From NCBI GenBank assembly GCA_030220185.1, contig JASPKZ010010239.1, positions 1,816,001 to 1,880,000 on the forward strand: a stretch of DNA of 64,000 bases, written 5' to 3'. Origin of the DNA: Diploptera punctata (Eukaryota > Arthropoda > Insecta > Blattodea > Blaberidae). Position numbers and translations under genes: made by a program. Shown piece by piece: positions 41,434-52,118 of the stretch. The stretch's first letter is position 1. Every line of letters begins with the position of its first letter. Under the pieces are notes generated by a model. That model had not been told where the DNA came from and did no database searches. It saw only the letters and a list, made by a program, of their open reading frames with translations.

Positions 41434-42020
41434 TAATATTCTTCTTTGTCGCGGTTTAGGCTTTTTGTTAGCCTGTTCCGGCTCCAAATTGCTGCTCTTC
41501 CCGTCACTTCTTTGGTCTTCCCAAACTTCTTCTTCCTCTTGGTCAGTAGTTGTATGCTGCTTTTGGCATTCTGTTCTCTGTCATCCTTGCTAAGTGTTCT
41601 TTCCAGTTTTTCTGTATTTCACTATTGTTATGTTCAATTCCTCTACTTTTAGTTGCTGTATTATTTCTGTATTGTGTTTTTTTGTCTGTTCTTTGATATC
41701 CTGCTATTGGTCTGAGGAATTTAATTTCAGGAGCTTTTTTTTTTCTGGCAGAGTGTGTATTGTCACAGTCCAAGTTTCGGGAGTCTTTTCTGGCTTTATT
41801 TTCCAAAGTTCTTTTTAGTGTTCCTGTTACATAATTAACTTATTAATTTTGTTATTTATATCTGTATCCGTTGTGTATATTTCGCAACCTAGGAGCGTTA
41901 TATTTTGTCACTTGTTCAATTAGTTTATTTTCTAATATTATCTTTGTCCGAACTGGTTGAGCGCCCTTGAAAGCCATTGTTATTTTTATATTTCTGATGA
42001 TTTTCCAAGAAAGATTATTA
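41430..42020 (-). mobile_element. LINE-C RT fragment, decayed
   Basis: An (AAT)n tract (41398-41432) borders the 3' end. Minus frames read 'LLKLNSSDQ..DIKEQTKK' and 'RKNWKEHLARMTENRMPKA' (41543-41806), and further upstream 'MAFKGAQPVRTKIILENKLI'. Relative to 36585-37175 the order is thumb to C-terminus, with stops. The GRPRRRW box is degraded. Confidence 0.6.
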
Positions 42021-42039
42021 AAATTCCAAAGCGTTTTTA

Positions 42040-42600
42040 AAATGTTATCTTCTTTCTCCATTCTTCTCCATCTTCCCATTCCAGTTCTTTCAGATATATC
42101 TCCCTCATACCTCTTTTCATATCATCCATTCATTTAAATCTAGGTCAACCTCTCTTTCCTTTAATAGGCAGAATCCATTCCAAAGCTTTTCTGGGTAATC
42201 TTGTCTCTGGTATTCTACGTATATGACCATGCCTTTCTAGCTGTCTGTATCTCACAAAATTTAATATTGAATTTTGGACATTCATTTGTTGTCTGATGAT
42301 TGTATTTATAATGTTTTTCCAATCTACAATGTCTAGTTGAGAGTCTAAAACAATCCATTTCAATAGACATAAGTATTAGATAGATAGATATATAGATCAT
42401 CGGTTGATTAATGTTTTTGACATCGTCCGATTACTAATAGCCAGTTTTGTAGGTCCATCCATTCTCCTGGTTGTAGATGTTTCTATAGACATAAGTTTTA
42501 ATCTCAAATTGTTATTCAATTGCCAAGTTTCTACACCGTATGTTAGCGTGCTTCTAATTATGGATTTATAAATTTGTAATTTGGTATCTATTCTTAAGGT
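42040..42600 (-). mobile_element. LINE-C RT fragment, second piece
   Basis: The minus frame 42145-42363 reads 'QLDIVDWKNIINTIIRQQ' and 'RQLERHGHIRRIPETRLPRK', the C-terminal GH-x-x-R-M/I-P...R-x-P-x-K pattern. The stretch toward 42600 contains the RT thumb in broken form. It is a separate insertion from the neighbour at 41430-42020. Confidence 0.55.
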
Positions 42601-42738
42601 TTTATCTTACAAAATTCCGCTTAACATTGTTGCGTTTTTTAATTCTATGCATTTTATGTTCATTTTCTTGGGTACACTTTGAGTAAATTTTGATCCCCAG
42701 GTAATCACTTTCTTCCCATCCTTTGATACATCCCATTC

Positions 42739-42741
<3 letters not shown>

Positions 42742-42830
<89 letters not shown>

Positions 42831-42831
42831 T
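42742..42831. repeat. (AAT)n microsatellite
   Basis: About 30 AAT units with one AAC interruption near 42781. The poly-Leu minus frame across it is an artefact. Confidence 0.95.
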
Positions 42832-43056
42832 GGTCCTTCCTAGAGGTAACTTTCTTAAGCAGACTAATTTAGTTACGCTTATATCCCCACAGAAGTCAGC
42901 CAGGAACAAGCACGCCAGTTTTGAACAAACTCCCAGTAAATTCACATTAAAACTTCCACCAGACACACAACATTAAATTACATTAAAACCAATTTTAATT
43001 ATGAGACAGCCAAAATTCTTAATCACGACTGCAACTCCAATTACTCGTCCAGTTAT

Positions 43057-43130
43057 TTAAATGTGTAGAACCGCAGTGAAAACAAAATCATATGTAGCTG
43101 TAAGTTATTATAAAGCATACATTTAAGTAA
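43057..43130. repeat. Single-arm relative of the 61-kb palindrome
   Basis: 'ATTTAAATGTGTAGAACCGC' and 'AGTGAAAACAAAATCATATG', then 'TGTAAGTTATTATAAAGC' and 'ACATTTAAGT' follow the right arm and outer flank of the palindrome at 61253-61336. Only one arm is present here. Confidence 0.5.
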
Positions 43131-43138
43131 ATTTAGTA

Positions 43139-45002
43139 TTGTTTTATTGTTTGTTTTATTTTATATATAACATGAATGATTGTCTTTCTGTCTGTCTGTC
43201 TGTCTATCTGTCTGTCTATCTGTTGGTCCTTTATGCGCAGCCGTACCGTTCATCCGAGTGTGATGGAACTTTTTTCAAAATGTTTAGGAGTTTCCCGGGA
43301 GGCTTTTCGTCTATAAGAGAGTTGTAATACTCAGCCCTTTCGCCCTTAAAAATCGCGCTTTATAGAGAAATGTGTTTTTCGGAAGTTTTTGGATGCTTAA
43401 ATGGCTTACGCTGCCTAAACCATAACATATACACCAACTTAATGTACACAGAAATGAACAGCTCAAAAACATCTACAAAAAAAAAGTCCGCGACAGCATA
43501 TGTCTATCTTTTAAGGATAACTCACAATAATAAGTTTTGTCTAACAGCTCAACCAAAAGCATCCGATTGACTAGATTCCTGGGCAAGCCTAGTAGTAGTA
43601 GTATTAGTAGTAGTAGTAGTAGGACTTTATTAGACAAAAGTAAGATATTTACAATATTATTTACAAATATGGGTCGCACGGGCAGTAAGCCGTACGTGCT
43701 TTTGACAGTCCGTTACAATAAAGAAATAATTGCTACTAGTGTGAAGAAAAATAAACAACAAAACAAAAAAAAAGCAATAACATTACAATTACATAAAGAA
43801 AACGCAATAATATTACAATTAAATAATAACACAATAGCATTATACACTAAAAAAAGCAATAACATTACAATTACATAAAGAAAACACAGTAATATTACAA
43901 TTAAATAATAACACAATAGCACTATACACTAAAAAAAACCGTAACATTGCAATTACTTAAGAAAACACAGTAATATTACAATTAAATAATAACACAATGG
44001 CATTATACATTAATTAATTTATATATAGTTATTAAGAATTAATGTTATTGCATTTTAATAACAAATATTTATTCATGAATGAGTGTTGTTCTTATTTTCC
44101 GCGTTTTGTCCAGAAATTTACCCAAGTTTTATCCAATTTTCTGGATTTACCAATAACTCGTAGCATGCCAATCTTTCCCGATTTGAATTTAGAAATCTTT
44201 CCGGTAATAACTGACGTCTCCAATATTCTAAATCATTACATTGTCCTAATATATGTATCTCATCTTCAAATTTTCCGCACATTGGACATATTCGCATATC
44301 GTGCTCGTCGCTAATTTTTTGCAATTTCCATGTCCCTAGCCTAAACCAAGCAAGCCCTGATCTCTCTTTAAATCCTAGGTTGAGTATATACGATTCTTTT
44401 CCCCAGACGTGTTTTAGGTCTCTTTTGTAAACACAGTGAGCGTTTTCCTGTACATTCGGCGAAAGTATCTTGTTGGTTTATATCTAAGTACCTCCTCCTT
44501 GCTTTTTCTCCACACGTTCTTGCGATTTTCAGTCCCTTTTTCCCATATCCAGCCCATCCCAATCTTTTGGAGTTCTCTCCTATCCTCGTCTGCCCAAAAT
44601 TTAACATCTATGTTTTTAATTTGGTGGTCGTAACAAATGCTCTAAGCATTGTTTGTTCACCTTGGATTACTCGCAACCAGTATTTGAGTACACGAATTTT
44701 ACAGTTTATGTCGTCCTGGAATGACCCAAATTCATATAGAATTCCACAGTTAAGCCTAGTAATGCATAGTGGGCATTCTTTTACGGATAACTCTCAATAG
44801 CCATTTTTTTTCTTTAGCTCATTTATACCAAGAAGATAAGTAGATTCCTGAGCAACGCCAGTAATCAAAACGGGGTAACTAAAGTAATTACGAAATAAGT
44901 GTATAATTATTTTTTCTCTTTCTACTTATTCAACTAAACAAAAACACATTTTATTATTTTATTATTTAGGCGTAGTAACGCACTCCAGGTAATAACTAGT
45001 AT
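43139..45002 (+). mobile_element. Helitron-like repeat, copy 2, split by LINE-F
   Basis: The left part 43139-43594 (starting with (TCTG)n and 'GCAGCCGTACCGTTCATCCG') and right part 44752-45002 ('TTTTACGGATAACTCTCAAT', 'GTAGATTCCTGAGCAACGCC', 'TAGTAACGCACTCCAGGTAA') are collinear with copy 1. It ends 'AATAACTAGT' at 45000; a CTAG(T) end just after a small hairpin is compatible with a Helitron terminus. No Rep/helicase frame. Confidence 0.5.
43585..44761 (-). mobile_element. LINE-F insertion with 10-bp TSD
   Basis: The 1157-bp insert 43595-44751 is flanked by AAGCCTAGTA at 43585-43594 and 44752-44761. On the minus strand it has RT C-terminal remnants and a zinc-knuckle frame (44118-44324: 'RICPMCGKFEDEIHILGQC'). 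Then come 3 units of the ~80-bp minisatellite (43779-44000), the conserved 3' end 'GACTGTCAAAAGCACGTACG' and a (CTA)n tail. The insertion is 5'-truncated; the intact zinc knuckle suggests moderate age. Confidence 0.8.
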
Positions 45003-45004
45003 TA

Positions 45005-45690
45005 AATAAATGAAACCAATATATGTAATGTGATACATAGCCAATTTAATTGCTAATACAAAATATTTCCGAGAACAAAAACCTGTCTATTTTTGAAAAC
45101 GATTCGTTAAGTACATCAAGATATGAGAAATCATAGATTTAGCGATTTTTTCTGATTTGTGTGAAAACACATATTCGCCTCCTGCAGGATTATAACTTGT
45201 TCAATTATGGTTAAATAACTTTTAATATTTAATATTGAGCTTAGAAGTTTTCCAAATTGTACGTTATTGAATGAGTTAATGATTTGATATGATATATAAG
45301 TGGAGTTTTTGTAAGATTGATAATAATTTTAAACACGACAGTAGACAGACCGACAGAGACCCATTTTCACGCTGTTTTGCGAGTTTCTGCTCAAAAATGC
45401 ACTATAATTTGCTTCAGTGAATTTTCTTGTTAAGAGAAAGCTGGCAATTTAATTTGGTCTGCACACGGACCTCTTAGAAAACTGCCTGTGTTCACGTAAC
45501 CATACCAATTATAACTAAGCTCTGCCAACTATCAAACTTCTCAACCGATATACAGATAAAATGCTTATGTTAGTCCATTGTTTAGGTTGGTTCATGTTGG
45601 GAATGTACATGCCCCATGTTCAATAAATGTACGCATAGCACGGTCATTAGAAATTACTAACTATACGTACAAAATGTTATATCATAATAA
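45005..45690. other. Unassigned sequence
   Basis: No repeat or convincing frame seen. Confidence 0.35.
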
Positions 45691-45699
45691 TAATAGTAT

Positions 45700-46281
45700 A
45701 TTCCGACGCGAGGTTGAGAAGTGGTTTTTTACAGAAGCGAGGAAAATGTTTAAAAACCGAGAGATAGCGAGGTTTTAAATTTGGAGATTCTGTAAAAACA
45801 CATCACATTATTTTTGCGCGATAGTGTTTTCAAAACAATAAATAATAGTAAAATAATAACATATTTGTTGGAAGTATTGCGTTCATTATAAACAACTGAC
45901 TAACGTTAACGGTGTGGGCAATGTTTATTATAGTTGAAACTATAGCAAGCCATGACACCAATTACTGATAAAATGGCGGCAAGTACGTACTTATTGTTCT
46001 ATATTGTTTCAAATAAATTTCAGTTCATTTAAAATGCAGTGATTTGTTTCGTATAATGTATATTAACACTTCCTTATGGATGTACTTTTGTATATATGCC
46101 TACATTATACGTAGTGTATATAGAGGGCAGTGTTTACTTTCCACACGTGGTTTGTTATATGTAATATTATAGTATAGTTATTTAGGTTGACAACCCCGAA
46201 ATGTAGAAAATTGAACTTTCAATCATAGTCGACATTGCTGTAAGTATGACAAAACGCACTATCGCGCAAAAAAATATTATT
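45700..46281 (+). mobile_element. MITE-like repeat R2, copy 2
   Basis: Begins 'TTCCGACGCGAGGTTGAGAA' and has the same hairpin as copy 1 ('GAAGTGGTTTTTTACAG', 'CTGTAAAAACACATC'). The core 45808-46281 is bounded by 'ATTATTTTTGCGCGATAGTG' and the complement of 'CACTATCGCGCAAAAAAATA', longer and cleaner TIRs than in copy 1. It has ~100 bp more than copy 1 before the right end ('GGTTGACAACCCCGAAATG'). Confidence 0.65.
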
Positions 46282-46284
46282 CAA

Positions 46285-46680
46285 AGAAACCTGCATTTCT
46301 GCATAACAGAATCTTCGACGTTAAAGAAGTCTGTCACTTAGGGACTCCTAAACTAAGAGAGTTCCTCAGCAAACGAGTTTGTTGATTAACAGAACACTAT
46401 ATTTATTTTGTTATAAATCGTGTATGTCCTTAAGTTTTGAAAAAAAAAAACACGGAGGCAGTTGAGCGATTTTAAATTACGACTTTTAGGTAACCAAAAC
46501 TCTTTTCGCCGATTTCTGAAGAATACTTTTCTCGTCTTATTTCAGTGGTACATACTGTGTTTCGTTCAGAAAAAAAAACATAAAATTGCTGTCGCTAGAG
46601 CAATTCTTAAATATTTGCTTCAGGTTAAACCGCATTCCTAAAAGTCCTATTTTGCTGGTTATTAAACTCAAGTTTAACAA
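46285..46680. other. Unassigned sequence
   Basis: Nothing recognised. Confidence 0.35.
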
Positions 46681-46684
46681 ACTA

Positions 46685-46995
46685 ACTAACTTGCACTATC
46701 AACTCATAGGTTCATTACTGCATGGACATAAGCTCTCAATGTATCCCTATCCTGAACTAATACTTTACTTTAATTCTCTATATAATTTGTCTCCCTCAAA
46801 TCACGGTTAATATTATTCTCCCGCCTTATTCTTGGCGTACATACCGGCGCTTTTCCTATGTTTTTTCTACAAGTAGTTTCCCTGCCACTTCATTTCCCAT
46901 TCGTACCACATGTTCTACCCATCGTAGTCTACGATGCTTCAGTGTTACTACACCAGGTTTCCCAAAAAGGAATCTTACATTTCTTAATTACTACA
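46685..46995 (-). mobile_element. LINE-A 3' end, decayed
   Basis: (AACT)n at 46679-46691, 'TTGCACTATCAACTCATAGG', 'GGACATAAGCTCTCAATGTA', 'ATATTATTCTCCCGCC' and 'CGTACCACATGTTCTACCCA' are diverged versions of the LINE-A 3' region. No frame survives. Confidence 0.7.
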
Positions 46996-47059
46996 TCCGG
47001 AAATTGGTTCCGGAAACAAAAACAAAAAATTGTGATTATCAACAGATATATATATACCA

Positions 47060-47104
47060 TATTAAGCTTGCATTGCTCAATGTTAAAGATTAATTATAAC
47101 ATAT

Positions 47105-47135
<31 letters not shown>

Positions 47136-47211
47136 CCCGTCCAGGCATTTATTTTTCTTATCATGTCATATTAAGCTTGCATTGCTCAATGTAAAAAAAT
47201 AATTATAACAT
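47060..47211. repeat. 45-bp direct repeats around a tRNA-trailer fragment
   Basis: 'CATATTAAGCTTGCATTGC' with 'TCAATGTTAAAGATTAATT' at about 47059-47101 recurs at 47167-47210 with few changes. Between them are AT repeats and 'CCCGTCCAGGCATTTATTTT' plus 'TCTTATCATGTCA' (47137-47169). The latter equals the 3' end of the tRNA-like element at 47386-47472. Confidence 0.7.
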
Positions 47212-47385
47212 CTATAAAGCGTCACTACTATAAAGTAATAATATTCTCTTTAATTTGCTTACTTGTTTTAGTCAGCTACTAGATGGCAGTGAAGACCGAG
47301 TTCTCGCGACATCTAGTAATAATGGAGAATATAATATATATATATATATATAAGAAAACTAAGTGTATCAATTGGATTCGCCAGG

Positions 47386-47472
47386 TGGTGTAATGGATAA
47401 CACGCTGGGGTACAGACCCAGGGTTCCGGGTTCGAATCCCGTCCAGGCATTTATTTTTCTTATCATGTCACA
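47386..47472 (+). repeat. tRNA-like element S5 with T-rich trailer
   Basis: tRNA-like fold: A box 'GGTGGTGTAATGGATAACAC', anticodon stem CTGGG/CCCAG around GTACAGA, T arm 'CCGGGTTCGAATCCCG', acceptor ends GCCAGG and CCAGGC only partly paired. It is followed by 'ATTTATTTTTCTTATCATGTC', the same type of trailer as after the tRNA-like cores at 21.1, 51.6 and 51.9 kb. A pol III-type repeat, not a confident tRNA gene. Confidence 0.55.
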
Positions 47473-47474
47473 TA

Positions 47475-50000
47475 TATATATGTGTGTGTGTGCACGAGTG
47501 TGTGTCCAAATGTGTGTATTGTCTGTGTGTGAGTGTGAGTGAGTATGTCTGTTGTGTGTATGTGTGTGTGTCATGATCATTTTCGGTATGAACTAAGTAA
47601 GATCGATGAAGATTTGAATTTTTTAAAAATATTTTCATTAAGATGATTAAATACAAAGATGCCGACTACCGTCACTGTAATAATTCTGCATGTTAATCAT
47701 TGTGAAGCATTATCGCGCGACACCCCGCTTTTATATAAACGGGCAACCATCATAGTGAGGGTACAATACGAGGATTTCCTTCAGTAAAATAATACATTCA
47801 TTGAGCTCTAACATGTATAATGAGTGTTAGCTGAATTTTACATTTTTAGGTAAAAGTTCTGATATTTTATTTAAAATATTTTTTTTTCCGTTTTATTAAA
47901 TAGCTGACTATTAATTGAGCTATAATAATTACGGCGAAGTAAGTAAGATAGCAAAGTAGAGGAAGGAGAAAAACATTTTCTTTAAATTAATTTGGAATTT
48001 TTACTTTAAAAGTATTTCAGATTTATTTAAGCTGTAGTATAGAATTTAACGCAGGTTAGGTAGTGAGAGAATATAATGTTGATGACTGTATTTGTCATTT
48101 ATTCTTCTTGGCATAACATTTACCGATGCTAATGGCAACTGTTAGCAAACGCTTTCTGCAAACACCATTTCACAAGCACTTAATTGAATTAACTGCCCTC
48201 TATTTGTATTCCATTTACAAATAGTTTTTGCAATCTTCATTCTCAGGTACATATGGTATATCTGTATGACTAATTAATTAATTAATTTAACTTCAAACAA
48301 CCTCTCACTTTTACAGGTTGATTAACAATTTTAGATATATTCCTATATATAAAACTACTATTATTGCCAGTTATTGTTAGTGTATGTATTTAAAAAACAG
48401 CCATTCAAAATTATTAACTATATAATACTACTTACAAGTATTTTTCAACGGGATTCAATATAAATTACCCATATTTGCTCCCTTATATTTCATAATAGTG
48501 TTTTTATAATGTATATCGAGAAAAGTAATTTAATTAAAAATATATACATTTATATAACATTTTACTGTTCGATTTATTTTGACTTTACAGACTAATGACA
48601 ACGGTCAGCAAACGCTTTATGAAAACACCGGCTGTCGTATCATGAACGTTTTGGAATATTTTGTTGATCGTAATGTAAGGTAACAGATTTTTAGAATATA
48701 TAGTTTCTTATATCAACATAATTGCCATAATTTCAAGGTCTAAATATATTTTTAATCTGCAGTATAAATTTTCGTAGAATTTTATTTGTTATTTATACAT
48801 CAATAGAGACTTTGTACTTTTAGGACTAGTTTTCTCTATATTTCTAAATAATTTCGCTTCACCGTTAAAATTACTATGTTAATGTCGATAACAACTTTGC
48901 AATGTTCTTCCACAGTAATTTAAAATAATTGTTGATGATTCTCTAGAGAAGTTGTGGGTGATTTATATGTATTCGTTTAAAATGTTTCTGCTTCCGGACT
49001 CTCTCAGTATTTTATTTCTTCCAACATATTTTATAGCTCTTGTTTTGTTTATTATGGAGAAGTGTGTTGTAACGATCTGGTGACCTGTTTCTGTGACGTG
49101 TTTTCTTTGTTGGACTTTCCCTCTACACATTTAGACATTTTAAACCTATCTTTATATTAATTTTTTTCTATTCGTTCTTCCGATACATCGCAATTATTGT
49201 AGTTTACTTTATAGACGACTTTATTATGTTAGTCTATATAATTTATTTTTGGCATTATTTATGTTATTATATTTGTACGCAGTTATTATGTTTTTATCGT
49301 ATTTGTAAAGAGATTTCGCTTATTTTATAGTTTCGTTTCCTGTGAATGTTAAAGTTAATAAATTATTATTTTTATTTACACTTCGTTCTATTTTATATTG
49401 GATTTTAGTCATCTAAAACATATATTTTTTTAGTTGAAGAAGACAGAATTTGTCAGGTAAGTAATCATAATTTTAACAATTAATTTACTGTACATTAATT
49501 TAATAGCCCGACGATTTTTAGTCCAGTTATCTCTCATCACGTTTAATATCAGAATGTCATTTTGATATCCGTTTATTTATATTTCATTTGCTTTTACATA
49601 TTTTGTTTGTTCCAGATATTCGTTATAATTCACATACGTTGAGTTTAAGATTTACGTAGAATTTTAAAATAGTTTCATTTGGATAAATGCTACTGTTTGT
49701 GCATATCTTCTCCTTTGATACCCTTTTTATTTTATGTGTGCATTGTAAGAACAATTGAATTCATGTCCGGTTTGCTCTTTATGTCTACAAATCAATTACC
49801 ACAATCTGAAGTCCGAAGTTTATAAAATCAGAATATTTCATTTTATTATGCCTTCTAAAAACATTTCTCGTTGGTAACTTAAATCTGCGTCATTAACGTA
49901 TTATGTCAAATTTTCATTGAACATCATCCATTAAAAGCATCACAATTAACATATTTCAAAACTCAAGTGTTTAGTATCGAATAATGGTTTCGGTAGTTGT
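47475..50000. other. Longest repeat-poor stretch, no gene recognised
   Basis: Apart from a (GT)n-rich patch at 47480-47570, no frame above noise was found. Two short phrases recur ~470 bp apart: 'CAGCAAACGCTTTATG' (48605) and 'TAGCAAACGCTTTCTG' (48144), each preceded by a CTAATGxCAAC. It could be intronic or intergenic host DNA. No splice or promoter signal can be supported. Confidence 0.4.
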
Positions 50001-50006
50001 AATAAC

Positions 50007-50302
50007 TAGGGCTGAAAAAAATGGTTTACAGGCTAGGCTGCATTAAACTTAGATCTCTGTGTTAACACGCGGTACTCGGGACAGACTTCTAGTACAGTCC
50101 GCTTTGTGTAAGAATGGACTCATATTTGCACAATTTTCGTTTCAGCACACGACACGTAAACAGGTCTATTACTGAGGAGAGTCGAACATACATACTCTCC
50201 GCTCCGAGCAGGCAGTTGAGACGCTCGGCATAGGCACGCATTTTGTAAACAATGTGTGTAGAATTAGTTACTATCCTGTTGCCGATACTTTTCTCAGCCC
50301 TA
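50007..50302. mobile_element. hAT-type MITE with 8-bp TSD
   Basis: The ends TAGGGCTGAAAAAA (50007-50020) and the complement of TTTTCTCAGCCCTA (50289-50302) form a short TIR of the TAGGGCTG type. The flanks GTAATAAC (49999-50006) and ATAATAAC (50303-50310) match at 7 of 8 positions, the duplication length made by hAT transposases. The ~296-bp interior is non-coding and GC-richer than its surroundings ('CTCCGCTCCGAGCAGGC'). Confidence 0.75.
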
Positions 50303-50734
50303 ATAATAACCTATGTTTACAAATAGTAACACTTAGTTAGAGAGGTTGAGTGTAGACGTTCGAAATTTGCTCATTTCACGTTGTTCCTACAATACAAATA
50401 TGATAGAATGTTTTAATATACATTCAATACTAGTTGATTTTGAATTTAAATCGAATATTATCTTACGCTTTGATTAAAGATAAAGGACTGGAGAGAGACA
50501 CTATTATAAATTGTAAATCTCTAAAGACCAATTATAATTAAAACATAGAAAATGCTTGATTATTATTGTAATCACGTACTGCATAGAGATATATAGAACT
50601 GATATATTTGTAAAACTTTGAAGTGCGGGAATTGAAATATATGAAATGTTTCCATGTTCTAATACATATGTATAACAGGATGTTTCTGATTAATTCTTCA
50701 GCACTCTTATAGAGTATATATATATCATCGTCAT

Positions 50735-51570
50735 CATCTGCCTTTCAAGTATTAGGCCCAGTGGCCCGTTACGGTCTCCCGCCATCTCCGAAAAGGTCGA
50801 CCCACATATCTTCTACTCGAGGAATGTAGTGAAGAATTTGTTTTGGTATTCGTGACGATCCATGCGCTGAATATGGGCTAGCCAATTGTTTCTATATTCT
50901 TGGAGGTATTCAGATATAGGTACGATGTTTAGCTCTCTGGCTATTGTTGAATTTCTTTGGTGGTCTAGAAGGCTATAACCTGCAGTTCGTCGCAGAAATT
51001 TCATCTCCGTGGCTGTAATATGACGATCATCCTGAGTTCTGATGGTCCAAGCTTCACTGCCATAACAGATTATGGGTCTAGCGAGAATTTTATAGATTTT
51101 CATTCTTGTGTGTCTCTGCACTTTTGATGGTTTAAAAACTTGGTTGATAAGTCTTAAGCTTTTATTATAGTTTTGTATTTTAAAGGATATATCACATTCC
51201 TCATTATAAGTTAGATTATATCCTAAGTATTTAAATGAATTTACTTGCTCTAATATTGAATTCTGAATACAAATGTTACTTCTTACTGGGAATTTCCCTA
51301 TTTGGTGTTGATATTTCCATGTTAAATCGTTGGGCTATTATATTAAGATGATGAGTGGAATATTGTAATTCATCTTCATTATTGCCGAAAAGAGCCTGAT
51401 CATCTGCATATAAGAGTGTGTCTAAAATTGTGTGTCTTGAGAGAGGAATATTACCATGAACTGTCAATCTCCAGTGTCTGATGATAGCATTAATGTATAC
51501 ATTAAATAGAAGTGGTGATAGAGGGCATCCTTGTCTGACTCCGCAATTTATATGTTTCCAATCTGACAAT
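50735..51570 (-). mobile_element. LINE-C RT palm to C-terminus
   Basis: The minus frame 51276-51569 has motif B 'GVRQGCPLSPLLFNVYI' and motif C 'LLYADDQALFGNNEDEL' with both Asp present. A break near 51275 is followed by 50813-51121 with 'MKIYKILARPIICYGSEAW', 'TATEMKFLRRTAGYSLLDHQ' and 'YRNNWLAHIQRMDRHEYQ'. The 3' end is GAT-rich ('ATCATCGTCATCATC' on the plus strand at 50725-50739). It is 5'-truncated just upstream of motif B at an AT tract. Confidence 0.8.
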
Positions 51571-51580
51571 TATATATATA

Positions 51581-52083
51581 TGATATGAAAAGAAAAAATG
51601 AATGCTTGAGTCGGGATTTGAACTCGAGTCTCTAAAGTCTGTACCTTTAGCGCTCTAACCAACTGAGCTACCCAAGAATTCCAACACAAACATACAATTT
51701 TTTTATACATGTAGTATTCTCAATTCACACAAGAGGTAGCGGAAATTTGTTCCATCTGACATCTAGTGGCTAACACAGCAGTTAAGCAATTTTTTTAAAG
51801 AGAATATTTACTTTATAGCAGTACGCTTGTATATATAGATATTATAAATATATTTTTGACATTTGGCAATGAAGGCAAATATGATATGAAAAGAAAAAAT
51901 GAATGCTTGAGTCGGGATTTGAACTCGAGTCTCTAAAGTCTGTACCTTTAGCGCTCTAACCAACTGAGCTACCCAAGAATTCCAACACAAACATACAATT
52001 TTCTTATACATGTAGTATTCTCAATTCACACAAGAGGTAGCGGAAATTTGTTGCATCTGACATCTAGTGGCTAACATAACAGT

Positions 52084-52085
<2 letters not shown>
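51581..52085 (-). repeat. Two tandem S5 tRNA-bearing units, 301 bp apart
   Basis: Units 51581-51784 and 51882-52085 (204 bp each) are nearly identical. On the minus strand each holds a tRNA-like core (about 51604-51677 and 51905-51978) with A box 'GGGTAGCTCAGTTGGTTAGA', anticodon loop GTACAGA in a CTAAAG/CTTTAG stem, T arm 'GAGTTCAAATCCCG', and an acceptor paired at 6 of 7 positions. A 5' leader starts 'TAGCCACTAGATGTCAGATG' and the 3' trailer reads 'ATTCATTTTTTCTTTTCATA'. The 97-bp spacer 51785-51881 is not shared. Confidence 0.75.

Positions 52086-52089
<4 letters not shown>

Positions 52090-52118
<29 letters not shown>

Noticed and set aside
42742..42831. Regular short repeats resembling an array (also at 29141, 54132, 56184)
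   Set aside because: Pure AAT, GT or mixed microsatellites with no spacers; not CRISPR and not coding. The poly-Leu, poly-Ile and poly-Tyr frames are by-products.
46858..47202. 114-codon plus-strand frame
   Set aside because: Antisense to decayed LINE-A at its start and translation of AT repeats at its end.
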